NCBI RefSeq assembly: GCF_009720485.1
Contig: NZ_CP045245.1
Location: 2,852,001 to 2,916,000, forward strand
Source of the DNA: Cellulomonas sp. JZ18
GTDB taxonomy: Bacteria > Actinomycetota > Actinomycetes > Actinomycetales > Cellulomonadaceae
DNA length: 64,000 nt
Direction of reading: 5' to 3'
In this document: positions 8,713 to 19,630 of the stretch, piece after piece
How positions within the stretch are numbered: the stretch's first letter is position 1
Layout: the number at the start of each line of letters is the position of its first letter
Notes under the pieces: model-generated
What the model saw: only the letters and a program-made list of their open reading frames with translations
Told to the model about the DNA's origin: nothing
The model's database searches: none
Program-made: the position numbers and the translations under genes

Positions 8713-9678
8713 TCACGCGGCGCCGTTCTCCGCGGGTGCCGCGACGTCGAGCAGGATCTGGCCCATGACGGCGCTCGGGGTCACGCCGTCGAACTCGGCC
8801 TCGGGCTCCAGCAGCAGGCGGTGCGCCAGCACGGGCTCGGCGAGCGTGCGCACGTCGTCGGGCGTGACGAAGTCGCGCCCCTGGGCCGCGGCCCACGCGA
8901 CGACCATCCGGGACAGCGCGATCGCCCCGCGCACGCTGACGCCCAGGCGCACCTCCGCCGCGTGCCGGGTCGCGTTGACCAGGCGCAGCACGTAGTCGTG
9001 CACGATCGGGTTGACGTACACCTGCGACGCGAGCTCCCCCATCTGCACGAGCGTCGAGGCGTCGGCGATGCCCGGCACGTCGCGCCGCGGGTGGGCCGAG
9101 CCCTGCAGGATGCGCATCGTCGACGCGTCGTCGGGGTACCCCAGCGACGTCTTGATCATGAAGCGGTCCAGCTGCGCCTCCGGCAGCCGGTACGTGCCGG
9201 CGGACTCGACCGGGTTCTGCGTCGCGACGACGAGGAACGGGCGCCCGACCGACCGGGTGACGCCGTCGACCGTGACGTTGCCCTCCTCCATCACCTCGAG
9301 CAGCGCGGCCTGCGTCTTGGGGCTCGCCCGGTTGATCTCGTCCGCCAGGACGACGTTCGCGAACACCGGCCCGGCGTGGAACTCGAACTCGCCGGACTTC
9401 TGGTCGAACACCGTGATGCCGGTGACGTCGCCGGGCAGCAGGTCGGGGGTGAACTGGATGCGCGTCGAGGTGCCCCGGATCGTCTGCGAGACGGCGCGCG
9501 CGAGGGCCGTCTTGCCCGTGCCCGGGAAGTCCTCGAGCAGCACGTGGCCGCCGGCCACGGCCGTGGCGAGCACCAGCTCGACCACGTGGCGCTTGCCGAG
9601 GACGGCGTGCTCGACGTTGTCGACCAGCGCGCGGAAGGAGTTCGCGAACCAGGTCGTCTGCTCGGGCGTCAGGGGCAT
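8713..9678 (-). CDS. MoxR-family AAA+ ATPase
   Basis: This is a 321-residue AAA+ ATPase of the MoxR branch, starting MPLTPEQTTWF. Walker A (DFPGTGKTALARA), Walker B (VVLADEINRASPKTQ), sensor 1 (VATQNPVESAGTY) and the arginine-rich LDRFMIK region are all intact, so it should hydrolyse ATP. MoxR proteins act as chaperone-like remodellers for neighbouring vWA/DUF58 proteins. The ATG was chosen because the family starts here; 31 bp separate it from the large Ig-like gene. It is the third gene of the operon that begins with the kinase. Confidence 0.95.
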   Translation of the reverse strand: MPLTPEQTTWFANSFRALVDNVEHAVLGKRHVVELVLATAVAGGHVLLEDFPGTGKTALARAVSQTIRGTSTRIQFTPDLLPGDVTGITVFDQKSGEFEFHAGPVFANVVLADEINRASPKTQAALLEVMEEGNVTVDGVTRSVGRPFLVVATQNPVESAGTYRLPEAQLDRFMIKTSLGYPDDASTMRILQGSAHPRRDVPGIADASTLVQMGELASQVYVNPIVHDYVLRLVNATRHAAEVRLGVSVRGAIALSRMVVAWAAAQGRDFVTPDDVRTLAEPVLAHRLLLEPEAEFDGVTPSAVMGQILLDVAAPAENGAA

Positions 9679-9709
9679 CGGGGGCTGTCCCGCTCTCGTG
9701 CTGGGGCGC

Positions 9710-12700
9710 TCAGGGCGCGGTGGGGGTGGTGGGGGTCGGGGTGGGCTCGGGCTGCGGGACGGGGCACCGTTCCCCGCGGTTGTCGTGCGTGACCGGGCTG
9801 AGGCCGGCGAACGCGCCGGTCCAGGTGAGGGTCCAGCGCGTGACGAGCCGCCCGCCCTCCTCCACCTGCTCGACGGCGACGCGCGCCGCGTCCTGGGCAC
9901 CGCCGGAGACGACCACGTCACGTCCCGTGGGGTCGACGGTGCAGGTGCGCACGGGGAACTGGACCGTGACCGTGCTCGGCGCCAGTGCCGGGTCGCGCGG
10001 GACGACGACGGCCGGCGAGCAGTTGTCCGGGTTCCGGTAGCTGCACTGGCGCGCCTCGACCCGCGGGTCGACGACGCCGGCCGGGAGCTCGAAGCCGCTG
10101 CGCCACCCGCCGCCGTTCACCTGGAACTGCAGGTTCAGGAACGGCTCGTGACGGACGGAGGGCTGCTTGACGTCGGCCCACACGTACCGCCCGTCCTGCG
10201 GCGGTGCCGGCTGGTTGCGCACGCCCCAGCCCGACTCGACCGACGGCGACGGGAACGGCGTGAAGACCATGACCTCCCCGACGAACTTCAGGTCGGTGCC
10301 GAACCCGTTGGAGCCGCAGACGTACACCCCGTAGCGCTCGTCGTTCTCCAGGCCGCCGATGGTCGGCGCCTCGGTCACCGCCCCGCCGCGCCCCGACAGG
10401 TGCGCACGACGGTCACCGCCCATCGTGCAGGTCGGCTCCACCCCGCGGGGGAACGCGCCGTACAGCAGGCTCGTGCCCAGTGCGCTGCCGTTGGGGTCGA
10501 CCGACGCGCCGCTGACCGTGATGGACCGGTCGCCGGAGGCGGCCGTGCCTCCCGTCACGAGGGGGGTGCCCGCGACGGTCACGCTCGCCTGGCTGGGGTT
10601 CCCGGACGCGTCCGTGCCGCCGTTCGGGGGCACGAAGCGGCTGAGCGGGACCACCGTGACCGTCTGCGCGCCGACCGGCAGCACGACGTCGACGGTCGTC
10701 TCGCCGCGACCCGAGCGCGGCACCTCCGCGTCCAGCCCGCTGACGCGGAAGGCGCGGGCGTCGTCCGCCGCGGCGATGGTCACGCGCGCCACGCCCTGTG
10801 TCGGGCTCGTGCGTGCGGGGTCGTAGACGGCCTCGGCGCGCACGCCGGCCACGGCGGGCGCCGCGTAGGCCCACGCCTGCACGGGCGTGCTGTCGGGCGA
10901 CTCGCCGACGGCGTTGCGCACGCGTGCGGTGTACCCGTGCGGCTCGCCGTTGCGCAGCCCGCCCACGGTGCAGCGGTACGTGCTCGCCCCCGCCGGGGAG
11001 CACGACGCCGCCACCGGCTGCCCGTCCTGGTAGACGGTCACGCCGCTGACGGCCGGGTGCGCCCGGCCGGCCTCGCCGAGGGCGAGGTCGAGGACCACGG
11101 AGGACGCGGTGTACGACGCGAGCGTCAGCGAGCCCGGCTGCGCGGGGTAGCCCAGCACGTCGAGGTCGACGCGGCCGGCGCCGAGGCGCCCCTGCGCGTC
11201 ACGGACCGTGAACGGGACGGCGCAGGTGCCGCCGGCCGGGCGGCTGCCGGCGGGCCACGAGACCCGGACGGTGCCGCGGTCACCCGCGCTGACGGTCGCC
11301 ACCGCGCACGCCACGGTGCCCGCCGAGCCGACCTGCGCCAGCTCCAGGCCCGCGCCGGGCCGCCCCGCGAACGGGTCGTACTCGCCCGCCACGCCGACCA
11401 CCGGGATGGTGCAGCCCGAGCCGTCCGCCACGTTGCAGGTGGCGGCGATCGTCGCACCGCGCGGGGCGTCCGTCGGCGCCGCGCCGACGAGCAGGTCGAC
11501 CGTCGACTGCAGCCCGCCGTACTGCGCGACGCGGACCGTGACGGTCGCGCGCGTGCCCGGCACGGCGTTCGCCCGTGCGGTCACCGCCAGCGTCCGGCCG
11601 TCCTGCTGCAGCTCGAGCGTGCCGCCGGCGCCGGACAGCGACGTGGTGAAGACGATGGAGCCCTCGTCACCGACGCGGCCGCCCTCCCACGACAGCATGG
11701 AGCCGAGGTCGATGGTCTCGGTCGCACCGGGCGCGACGGTGCGGCTCACGGGTGCGAGCACGGCCTGCGGCGCGGCGGGCCGGATCTCGACGGGCACGAG
11801 CACGTCCGTCCAGGTCTCCTGCCCGACCACGCGCACCGCGACCGTGCAGGTGTCCTGCCACGGCGCACCGGACCCGGCCGCGTAGCGCAGCGTGCCGTCG
11901 GCGGTGACGGTGCACCGGGCGGCCGAGCGCTGGGCGACGGGCGCCGGGTCCGTGCGCACCTCGAGGCGGTCGCCCCGCCCCGCCTGCACGACCGACGACA
12001 GCCGCGTCTCGGCGGTCGCGTCCTCGTCGACGGCGAGCGGGTCGAGGTCGTCGAACGTGGTCAGCCGCATGTCGTCGAACGCCGGCACGCGCAGCAGCCC
12101 GTACGCGCGCACCTGCGTGCCGCGCGCGTCGGTGCCCTCGAGCACGAACGGCACCACGGCGCCGCCGCGCGGCAGCGGCCCGCTGATCCGGGTCCCGTTT
12201 GCGGTCCAGGTCGCCGCGGCGTCGCCCCACACGGACAGCCGCAGGTCCCCCGGGCGGCCGTTGGCCCAGCGGACCTTGCCCTCGACGACGTCGACGCCGG
12301 CCCCGGAGAGCTGGTCGCGGTCGCGCAGCGTCACCACGGTGTCCGCCACGAACGGCTGCTCGCCGGTGGCGTCGGCGACCACCTCGACGACGACCAGGCC
12401 CTCGGCCGTGCTCACGCCGTCGGAGGCGGTCACCGTGTAGACGTACGCGTGCACGCCGAGCACGTCGCCCGCGCGCAGCACCACGACGCCGTCCTCGAGG
12501 GACGTGCCCGCCTCGTCGACGAGGGCGTCGAGGCGCGCGGCCTCCGGGGTACCGGGCAGGGCGTCCGAGCGCAGCGCGGTCAGCGTCAGCGGACCGCCGT
12601 CCGGCTCGCGGTCGTTCGCGAGCGGTTCGAGGGTCACGGGCTCGTCCTGGCTCGCGGTGACGCGCACGTAGTCGACGTAGGCCACGGGGGCACCGCTGCG

Positions 12701-15700
12701 CGCGCCCGCGGGCAGCACGCCGACCCGCACGGTGCCCGTCGACGTCGCGCCGCGGCTGTCGCGCAGCAGGTAGGTGAACGTCACCTGCTGACCGGGCGTC
12801 AGGGTCGACGGCGCGACGAAGCGCAGGCCGTCGCCCGTCTCCGCGACCGTCGCCGCGCCCTGCCCGGGCTCGGGCCGGCCGACGCCCACGAGCGTGACCG
12901 CGTCCCCGTCGGGGTCCGTCCCGGCCGGGTCGAACTGGATGCGCACGGTGCCGCCGGCGACGACGCGGCCCTCGAGGACGGGCGCGACGGGCGGGCGGTT
13001 CGCGGTGGCGTCGACGACCGTCACGGTGACCGTCGCCGAGGACGTCCGCGAGGTGTCCTGGCTCCAGGCGACGTCGTACCCGACCGTGTACGTGCCGGGC
13101 GTCTCCGGGGCCACGTACCGCACGGTGCCGCCGGACACGAACGCGAGCTCACCGGGCGTGCCGGAGGTGACCAGGTCCGGCAGCAGCGTCGTGCGGCCGC
13201 CCATCGGGGCCACGTCGTTGTCCGTCACGGGGATGTCGACGGTGCCGCCCACGCGGACCGTCGCCACGTCGGGCTGGGCGACGACGCCCTGCCCGGTGAC
13301 GGGCCCCACGAGGAAGACGGCGACCTTGCCCTGCGTCCGCACGTCGGCACCGTCGGTGACGGTGACGGTGACCGTGCCCAGCAGACCGGGCTGCGCGTCG
13401 GCGCTCGTCGCCCGCAGGCGCAGGGCGGTCGCGTCGATGACGTCGACGCCGAGCGCGGGCGAGTCGGACGTCGCGAACGACACCATGAGGACGTGCCGCG
13501 CGGCGCCCTGCACCGCGGAGACGACGTCGACGGTCGTGTCCTCGTGCGCCCACACGTACGCGGTGGTCGGCGGCAGCACGACCGCGCGGTCGTCCGCGGG
13601 CACCCGCACGCGCAGCAGCGCGCTGCGCTCCACGCCCGTGAGGTCGTCGTGCACGGTGAAGGTGACGGGGTGCTCGCCGGCGGTGTTCGCCGTGACCTGG
13701 ACGCGCATGCCGGCGCCGGTGGCGGCGACGGTCACGCCCGCGCCGCCGTCGACGCCCACCGGCACGACGTCGCGCAGGCGGTAGCGCCCCGAGCCCGACG
13801 TCACCTGCGGCGCGAGGTCGATGGTCTTGGTGCGGCCCTCGCTCACCACGAGCACCGTCCCGTCGACGGCCAGGTCGGGCGCCGACTGCACGGCGACGTC
13901 GAGCGTGCGCTCGGTCGTGCCACCCCGCGAGTCCGCGACGACCACCGTGAGCGCGGTCGAGGCGGCCGCGGCGTTCGGGTCCGTGTGCCGGATCGTCAGG
14001 GACCCGTCGGGGCCGGCGGCCACCTGCAGGGGCGCGGTCGGGTCGGCCACCTCGACCGACTGCAGCACGAACGGGTCGCCCTCGGGGTCGACCCACGCGT
14101 CGAGCACGCCGATGCGCGCGGTGCCGCCGGGCGCGAGGACGGCCGTGGGCCACGTCTGCGTGCAGCCCTCGACCTCGCACCAGGCCGGCGGCCCCTGGGC
14201 GTCGTCGGGCACGACCGTCAGGGTCACGGTGACCGGCTCGGAGCGGTCGGTGCCGTCGGTGACGGCGTACGTGAACGTCGCGGAGCCCTCGAGCGCGGTG
14301 ACGGACGCGACGACGACCTGGTCGTCGTGCGCGAGGCGCAGCGACGCGAAGGCCGGGTCGGACATCGGGCTGAGCGACTCGGCGTCGACCGTGAGGACGT
14401 CGCCCGTGTTCGGGTCGTGGTCGTTGAGCAGGACCGGCAGCCGCACGTCCTGCCCCGGTCGCACGCCGAACGCGTCCGGGGTGGCGACGGGCGGCATCTG
14501 CTGGGTGACCTCCTCGACGGCGCTCGTGCCCGTCGTGCGGTCGTCCTCCTGCGTCGCCGTCCACTGCGACAGCGGGACCGCGCGTCCGTCCGGCACGGTC
14601 CACAGGGCACCCGAGCCGGTCTCCTCCAGCACGGCGCGGCCTCCGTTGCTGCGCACGACCGGGTGCAGGTCGGGCAGCGTCTCGAGGGCCTCGGCGTCCA
14701 CCTCGAGCGCGACGGGCTCCGCCCCCGACGTCCACAGTGTGCCCGCGGTCGCCGTCAGCCAGGCGGCCACGCGCGTGCCGTCCGCGAGGCGCACGGGCGA
14801 CGCGGGCGTGCCCTCGGCCTCCTGCGTGCGCCGCGCGTCGCCCTCGTCGAGCGGCACCTCGAGCAGCCCGTCGCGGTCGGCCACGAGGACGGTCGAGCCC
14901 GTGCTCGTCGCCTCCTGCAGCACCGCCCCGGCGCCGGCGTCCGTCTGCACGGCCGCCTCGCGCGCCGCGGTCCACAGCCGCCCGTCGGACGCGTCCAGCA
15001 GCACCCAGTCGCCCCCGACGAGCGTGAGCCGCACGTCGACGACCTCCTCGGGGCCGTCCGCGACCTCGACCGGCCCCTCGAGCAGCGCGCCCGTCGCCGC
15101 GTCCAGCACCCGCACGGTGCGGTCCGACGCCCCGTACAGGGCCACGCGGCCGGCGTCGTCCACGCTCACCGCGTCGGCCGCCCACGGCTCCGCCGGCTCC
15201 TCGTCCTGCGCCTGCGGCGTGGCCGAGGCCGCGTCGAGCCCCTCCGGGTCGAGCGGCGTGGCGGGCGTCGTCGGGTCGGCGTCGAGGCGCCGCACCGAGG
15301 CGGTGCCCGTGTCGTCGAGGAACACCATCCAGTCGCCCGACGCGGCGACCTGCTGCGTGCCGCCCGGCGTCGCGAGCGCCTCGGCGCCCTCCTCGCCGTC
15401 CCCGCCGTCCTGGCGCAGGTCGGCCGGCAGCGCCGGGTCGACGGTCCACAGCTGCTGCATGCCCTGGGCGACGACGGCGGCACGCGCGCCGTGCTGGACG
15501 ACCGTCGTCGGGTCGTCGACGGACCGCACGGTGTCGATCTCGCCGAGCTCGGTGTCGAAGCGTGCGTACTGCCCCGCGTCGCGCGCGACCCACACGGCGG
15601 TCTCGACCGCGGGCGTGCGCTGCGCGTCGTACCCCTGGGCGAGCACGGCCGCCGTGACGCCGAGCGCGGCGACCACCACGACCGCGGCCGCACGCAGGCG

Positions 15701-15771
15701 CGCGGGCAGGCGGCGGACGGCGGGGGCGGCCGGCGCGGGTGCGGGCCGGTTCCCCGGGCGGCGGCGCTCAC
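9710..15771 (-). CDS. Giant single-pass extracytoplasmic protein with propeller-like, Ig/cadherin-like and FN3-like domains (frameshift near start)
   Basis: Adding one base in the four-C run near 15752 gives a protein of ~2020 residues that begins at the GTG overlapping the kinase stop (GTGA). Otherwise the first in-frame start is the GTG at 15679, inside the membrane helix. A short basic Ala/Pro-rich tail precedes one membrane helix (AAAVVVVAALGVTAAVLAQ). Next come ~400 residues of repeated hydrophobic/Asp-Gly strands resembling a beta-propeller (LVGGDWVLLDASDGRLW, RVLDAATGALLEGP). A long series of Ig/cadherin-like repeats follows, with landmarks such as VLLNDHDPNTGDVL, VTDNDVAPMGG and PLANDREPDGGPLTL. 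An FN3-like region (YTARVRNAVGESPDS) is near the C terminus. There is no C-terminal anchor. Probably a surface stalk or sensor tied to the kinase upstream; function unknown. Confidence 0.85.
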
Positions 15772-16904
15772 CCGAGCACCCCGGTCAGCGCGAGGACCAC
15801 GACGACGGCGGCCACCGCGACGGCGCCGACGACGGCCCCGACCACGCCCGCCTGCCACGCCGCGCGCCGGGCCGGCCCGTGCACCACGAGCCCGTCCCGG
15901 TCGACCGCGGCCTCGGCCGCCGCGCGCTCGGCGCGGGCCTCCGCACGGCTGCGCTCGCGCACGCGCGACACCACCGGCCCCCGCGCACCGCGGTCGGCGA
16001 CCTCGACGGGGCTGGCACCCGCGGCCCACTCGGCCGACGGGACCTCCAGCGCCGTCGGCGGCTGGCCCAGGTCGTACTGCGCCCAGCGCAGCTCCTCCGC
16101 GAGCGCGAGCATCGACGGGTGCCGGTGCGCCGGGTCCTTCGACATGGCCCGCGCCAGGACCTGCTCCACACGCTCGGGCACGTCCTCGCGCCCCATCGGC
16201 CGCAGCTTCGCCCGCACGATGCGCCCGGCCATCTCCTCGCGCCCGTCGCGCGCGCGGTCGCCCACCTCGAACGGCGCTCGCCCCGTCAGCAGGGTCCAGA
16301 GCGTCGCCCCCAGGCTCCACACCTCGGCGGCGACCGAGCCGGCAACGCGCTCCTCGAGCACCTCGGGCGCGCTCCACGGCACCGACATGGCGATCGCCGG
16401 CACCCCGGTCGAGCCGGACACGGCGGCCGCGATGCCGAAGTCCGCGAGCGCGGGCGTCCCGAGGGACGTGCGCAGGACGTTCGACGGCTTGATGTCGCGG
16501 TGCAGGACGCCGGAGCGGTGCGCGGTCTCCAGCGCGGACGCGAGCCGCACCCCCACGTCGAGCACCTCGGGCACCGGCAGCGGGGCGCGGCGGGCGCGGG
16601 CCCCGTAGGTGTCGAGGCAGTACTCCATGACGATGTACGGGCGGCCGTCGGCGGAGACGCTCGCCTGGTGCACGGTGACGACGGAGGGGTGCACGCTCAG
16701 CCGCGCGAGCACGTCCGCCTCGGCCTCGAAGGCACGCTGCGCGACGGGGTCGTGCAGCCCCTCGGCGAGCACCTTCACCGCGACGACGCGGCGCGGCATG
16801 TCCTGCTCGTAGCAGAAGACGTCGGCGAACCCGCCGACGCCCAGCGGGCGCACGTAGGTGTAGCCGGGCAGCACCGGAGGGGTCCCCGCCACACGACGTG
16901 CCAC
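15768..16904 (-). CDS. Membrane serine/threonine protein kinase (PknB-like)
   Basis: This is a 378-residue Hanks-type kinase. The glycine loop LGVGGFADVF (residues 21-30), Lys44 in VAVK, the helix-C Glu near 60-62, HRD with Asp137 (LHRDIKPSNVL), DFG with Asp155 (LADFGIAA) and APE (WSAPEVL) are all present, so it should be active. A juxtamembrane basic/Glu-rich stretch precedes a C-terminal membrane helix ending VLALTGVLG, with almost no extracellular domain. Sensing may therefore use the giant protein encoded next. GTG 16904 was chosen for the GGGGGAG ribosome site 7 nt upstream; a longer frame to 16997 has no such support. It is the first gene of the envelope operon. Confidence 0.93.
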   Translation of the reverse strand: MARRVAGTPPVLPGYTYVRPLGVGGFADVFCYEQDMPRRVVAVKVLAEGLHDPVAQRAFEAEADVLARLSVHPSVVTVHQASVSADGRPYIVMEYCLDTYGARARRAPLPVPEVLDVGVRLASALETAHRSGVLHRDIKPSNVLRTSLGTPALADFGIAAAVSGSTGVPAIAMSVPWSAPEVLEERVAGSVAAEVWSLGATLWTLLTGRAPFEVGDRARDGREEMAGRIVRAKLRPMGREDVPERVEQVLARAMSKDPAHRHPSMLALAEELRWAQYDLGQPPTALEVPSAEWAAGASPVEVADRGARGPVVSRVRERSRAEARAERAAAEAAVDRDGLVVHGPARRAAWQAGVVGAVVGAVAVAAVVVVLALTGVLG

Positions 16905-17081
16905 AGCTTGGCTCCCCCGGGATCGACCGACTCGCGCGCGCCGGCCGCCGTGGACGAGCGTCCGGCCGGACCGACGCGAGAGCCTACCTGCTCGCACGCT
17001 CGGGCCGGGTCCGCCACCACGCGCGTACGCCCGCCGGGGCGGGCGTGACCTGCGGCGGGACCGGTCGCGGGCCTGGTGCCG
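16905..17081. other. 177-bp gap upstream of kinase operon
   Basis: This gap separates the kinase operon from the small membrane-protein gene; both are read leftward. It contains the kinase ribosome site (GGGGGAG on the minus strand near 16911-16917). I see no convincing sigma-70 promoter, terminator stem or small gene in it. Confidence 0.5.
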
Positions 17082-17453
17082 TCATCCGTTCGGGCGAGCG
17101 CGCCCCCGCACCAGGACGACGGCGGCCCCTGCCGTGCCGGCGACCGCGAGCGTGGCCGCGACGAGCACGAGCGGCGCCGGCGCGGACGCCACGACCACCT
17201 CCTCGCGGCGACCGTCCACCTCCCACGCGCAGACCGCCCGCGGCGGCAGCACGCTCCACCGGACGCGTGCCGCACCGTCCTCCTCGACGGCGGCGACGCA
17301 CGGCTGGGCGCCCTCCACCGAGGAGCCGAGCGCCCGCACGCCGAGGCCGGCGTAGACGACGCCGAGCGTGAGGACGCCCACGAGGGCGAGGCCGGACGCG
17401 ACCAGGAGCGCGAGCGCGCGCGCGGTCCGCCGGCGCGCGTCCGTCGCGCTCAC
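17082..17453 (-). CDS. Small two-helix membrane protein, unknown function
   Basis: This 123-residue protein starts at the GTG that overlaps the preceding stop (GTGA) and begins [14 protein letters not shown]. It has two predicted membrane helices, at about residues 12-38 ([18 protein letters not shown]) and 92-115 ([19 protein letters not shown]). Between them is a ~50-residue extracytoplasmic loop with two Cys ([11 protein letters not shown] and [10 protein letters not shown]) that could form a disulfide. No family is recognised. Translational coupling to the MetE-like gene shows it belongs to the desulfurase/mnmA operon, but its role there is unknown. Confidence 0.8.
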   Translation of the reverse strand: MSATDARRRTARALALLVASGLALVGVLTLGVVYAGLGVRALGSSVEGAQPCVAAVEEDGAARVRWSVLPPRAVCAWEVDGRREEVVVASAPAPLVLVAATLAVAGTAGAAVVLVRGRARPNG

Positions 17454-18468
17454 GCCTCCGCCCGCTCGGCGACCACGGCCGCGGCCCGCACGAGCCCCGC
17501 CAGCGCCGCCCGCGCCTCGTCCGGTGTCGCCGCCGCATCGGGCGACGCGGCGACCAGCACGACGTCGCGCAGCCCCGCCACGGGCAGGCCGACCGTGCGC
17601 CACGGGCGGGTCACGGCGTCCGCCTGCCCGACGACGTCGGGACCGGCGCACTGCGAGGTGGCCTGCGGCGGCGGCTCCGGCCAGAACGTCCGGCCGTCCT
17701 CGACGAGGCGGGCGACCTCCTCCCAGCCGCGCTCCCCCAGGCCGGCGACCGCGAGCGCGGCGCCGTCGGCGGAGGACGCGCGGACCGCGGGCACCGCCGC
17801 CCACGCCGTGCCGCCGTGCACGACGACCGCCTCCGCCCCGGCCGCGCGGACCGCGTCGGCGAGCGTCGACAGGCCCTCGGCGACCACCGGTCCGGGCACG
17901 CGTCGCAGGCGGTCGCGGCCGGAGAAGGTCGGCACCGCACCCGCCACGACCGCCGCGAGCAGCGGCTCGTGCAGCAGCACGCGCACCGCGGCCCCCGGCA
18001 CCACCCGGCGCACGTCCGCGACGCGTCCGGCCAGGCCGACCGCCAGGGACGCGACGACGTCGCGCAGCGCGCCACGGTCGGACAGCACGCGGTCGCCGCG
18101 TGCGAGCCACACCTCGGCGGCGAGCGAGTGCGGTCCGAGCACGGGCAGCACGAGCGGGCCGGCGTACCCGTGCGCGGCCACCGCGAGCGCGTCGAGGTCC
18201 TCGCGGGCGAGCGACCGGGCGCGGGTCAGGTCGCCGCCGGGCCGGTCGGCCAGCTTCCACCCGTGCGGCCCGAGCTCCGCGGGCACCTCCTCGAGCAGGG
18301 CGAGCGCGGCACCGGTGCGGTCGCCCCAGGGACCGCGCGCGGCCAGCAGGGGCGCGAACGGCAGGCCGGTGACCTCCGAGGGGTGTCCGCGAGGTCGCCC
18401 ACGACGGTCGTGGCCGCCTCCAGGGCGTCGGTCCCCGGCCAGCTGCCCGCACCCGTCACGGCCGTCAC
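17450..18468 (-). CDS. MetE-like (cobalamin-independent methionine synthase-like) protein (frameshift in assembly)
   Basis: A missing base in the four-G run at 18380-18383 splits a ~339-residue protein. It belongs to the actinobacterial proteins usually annotated as vitamin B12-independent methionine synthase and found beside mnmA; the landmarks are [32 protein letters not shown] and [16 protein letters not shown]. It corresponds to only the C-terminal barrel of MetE. The position where the zinc-binding His-x-Cys might be expected reads VVVHGGTAW, with no Cys, so methionine synthase activity is doubtful. GTG 18468 was chosen for GGAGG six bases upstream. The stop overlaps the next GTG. The function is unproven. 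Confidence 0.75.
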
Positions 18469-19630
18469 GCACGTCCTCCGCTCGTCCCGGCCGCACCGGC
18501 CGTCTCGCCTGCACCGGCCGCCCCGCAGCACCGGCCGTCCCCGTGGGCGGGACCGTCGTCCGCACCGTCGCCTGACCGAGCACGCGGCTCCCGTCGTAGA
18601 GGACCAGCGACTGGCCCGGTGCCACGCCGCGCAGCCCGCCGTCGCCCACGTCGACCGTGACGCCGCCGGCGTCGGCGGCCAGGACGCGCGCGGCGACGGG
18701 GGCCCCGTGCGCACGCACCTGCGCCTCGCAGTCGGTCCCGGGGCCGGGCACCGGGCCGTACCAGACGGCGTCGTCGGCCTGCACGTGGGCGACGAGCAGC
18801 CGGTCGGCGGGCCCCACGACGACCCGGCGCCGCACGGGCTCGACGGACAGCACGTACCGCGGGCGCCCGTCGGCGGCGGGCCGCCCGAGCGCGAGGCCCC
18901 GCCGCTGCCCGACGGTGTACGCGTACGCGCCGTCGTGCCGCCCCACGACGGCACCGGACTCGTCGACGACGTCCCCGGGCTGCGACCCCAGGCGCTCGCG
19001 CAGGAAGCCCTGCGTGTCGCCGTCGGCGACGAAGCAGATGTCGTAGGAGTCCGGCTTCGCCGCGACGGACAGGCCGCGCGCGGCCGCCTCCGCCCGTACC
19101 GCCGCCTTGGACACCGCGTCGCCGAGCGGGAACAGCGACCGCGCGAGGCGGTCCGGGCCCATGACGGCCAGCACGTACGACTGGTCCTTGCCGGCGTCGC
19201 GCGCCCGGTGCAGCTCGCGCCGTCCGTCCGGGTGCTCGACCACACGGGCGTAGTGGCCCGTGCACACCGCGTCGAACCCGAGGGCGAGCGCCTTGTCGAG
19301 CAGGGCCGCGAACTTCACGTGCTCGTTGCACCGCACGCAGGGGTTGGGCGTGCGGCCCGCGGCGTACTCGGCGAGGAAGTCGGCGACGACGGTCCGCTCG
19401 AACCGCTCCGACATGTCCCACACGTAGTACGGGATGCCGAGCACGTCAGCCGCGCGGCGCGCGTCGCCGGCGTCCTCGATGGAGCAGCACCCGCGCGACC
19501 CGGTGCGCTCCTGGGCGGGCGTGCGGGACAGGGCCATGTGCACGCCGACGACGTCGTGCCCGGCGTCGACGGCGCGCGCCGCGGCGACGGCGGAGTCGAC
19601 GCCCCCCGACAGGGCGGCCAGGACGCGCAT
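18465..19630 (-). CDS. mnmA: tRNA-specific 2-thiouridylase MnmA
   Basis: This enzyme transfers sulfur to U34 of tRNA Lys, Glu and Gln anticodons using ATP. The PP-loop [14 protein letters not shown] is at the N terminus. The two catalytic cysteines are in [13 protein letters not shown] and [10 protein letters not shown], and the acceptor-stem binding region GKDQSYVL is present. Read directly, the frame has no stop of its own and runs into the next gene. One extra base in the four-C run at 18521-18524 makes it end at 18465, overlapping the next GTG, and gives 388 residues, a normal length. That repair is less certain than the others because only a low-complexity tail is affected. The ATG overlaps the stop of the cysteine desulfurase, its sulfur donor. 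Confidence 0.93.

Noticed and set aside
9011..16492. A ~2490-codon open frame on the plus strand opposite the giant Ig-like gene
   Set aside because: It is the antisense shadow of high-GC coding sequence, rich in Arg and Gly with no domain signals, while the minus frame has clear Ig-like repeats and a membrane helix.
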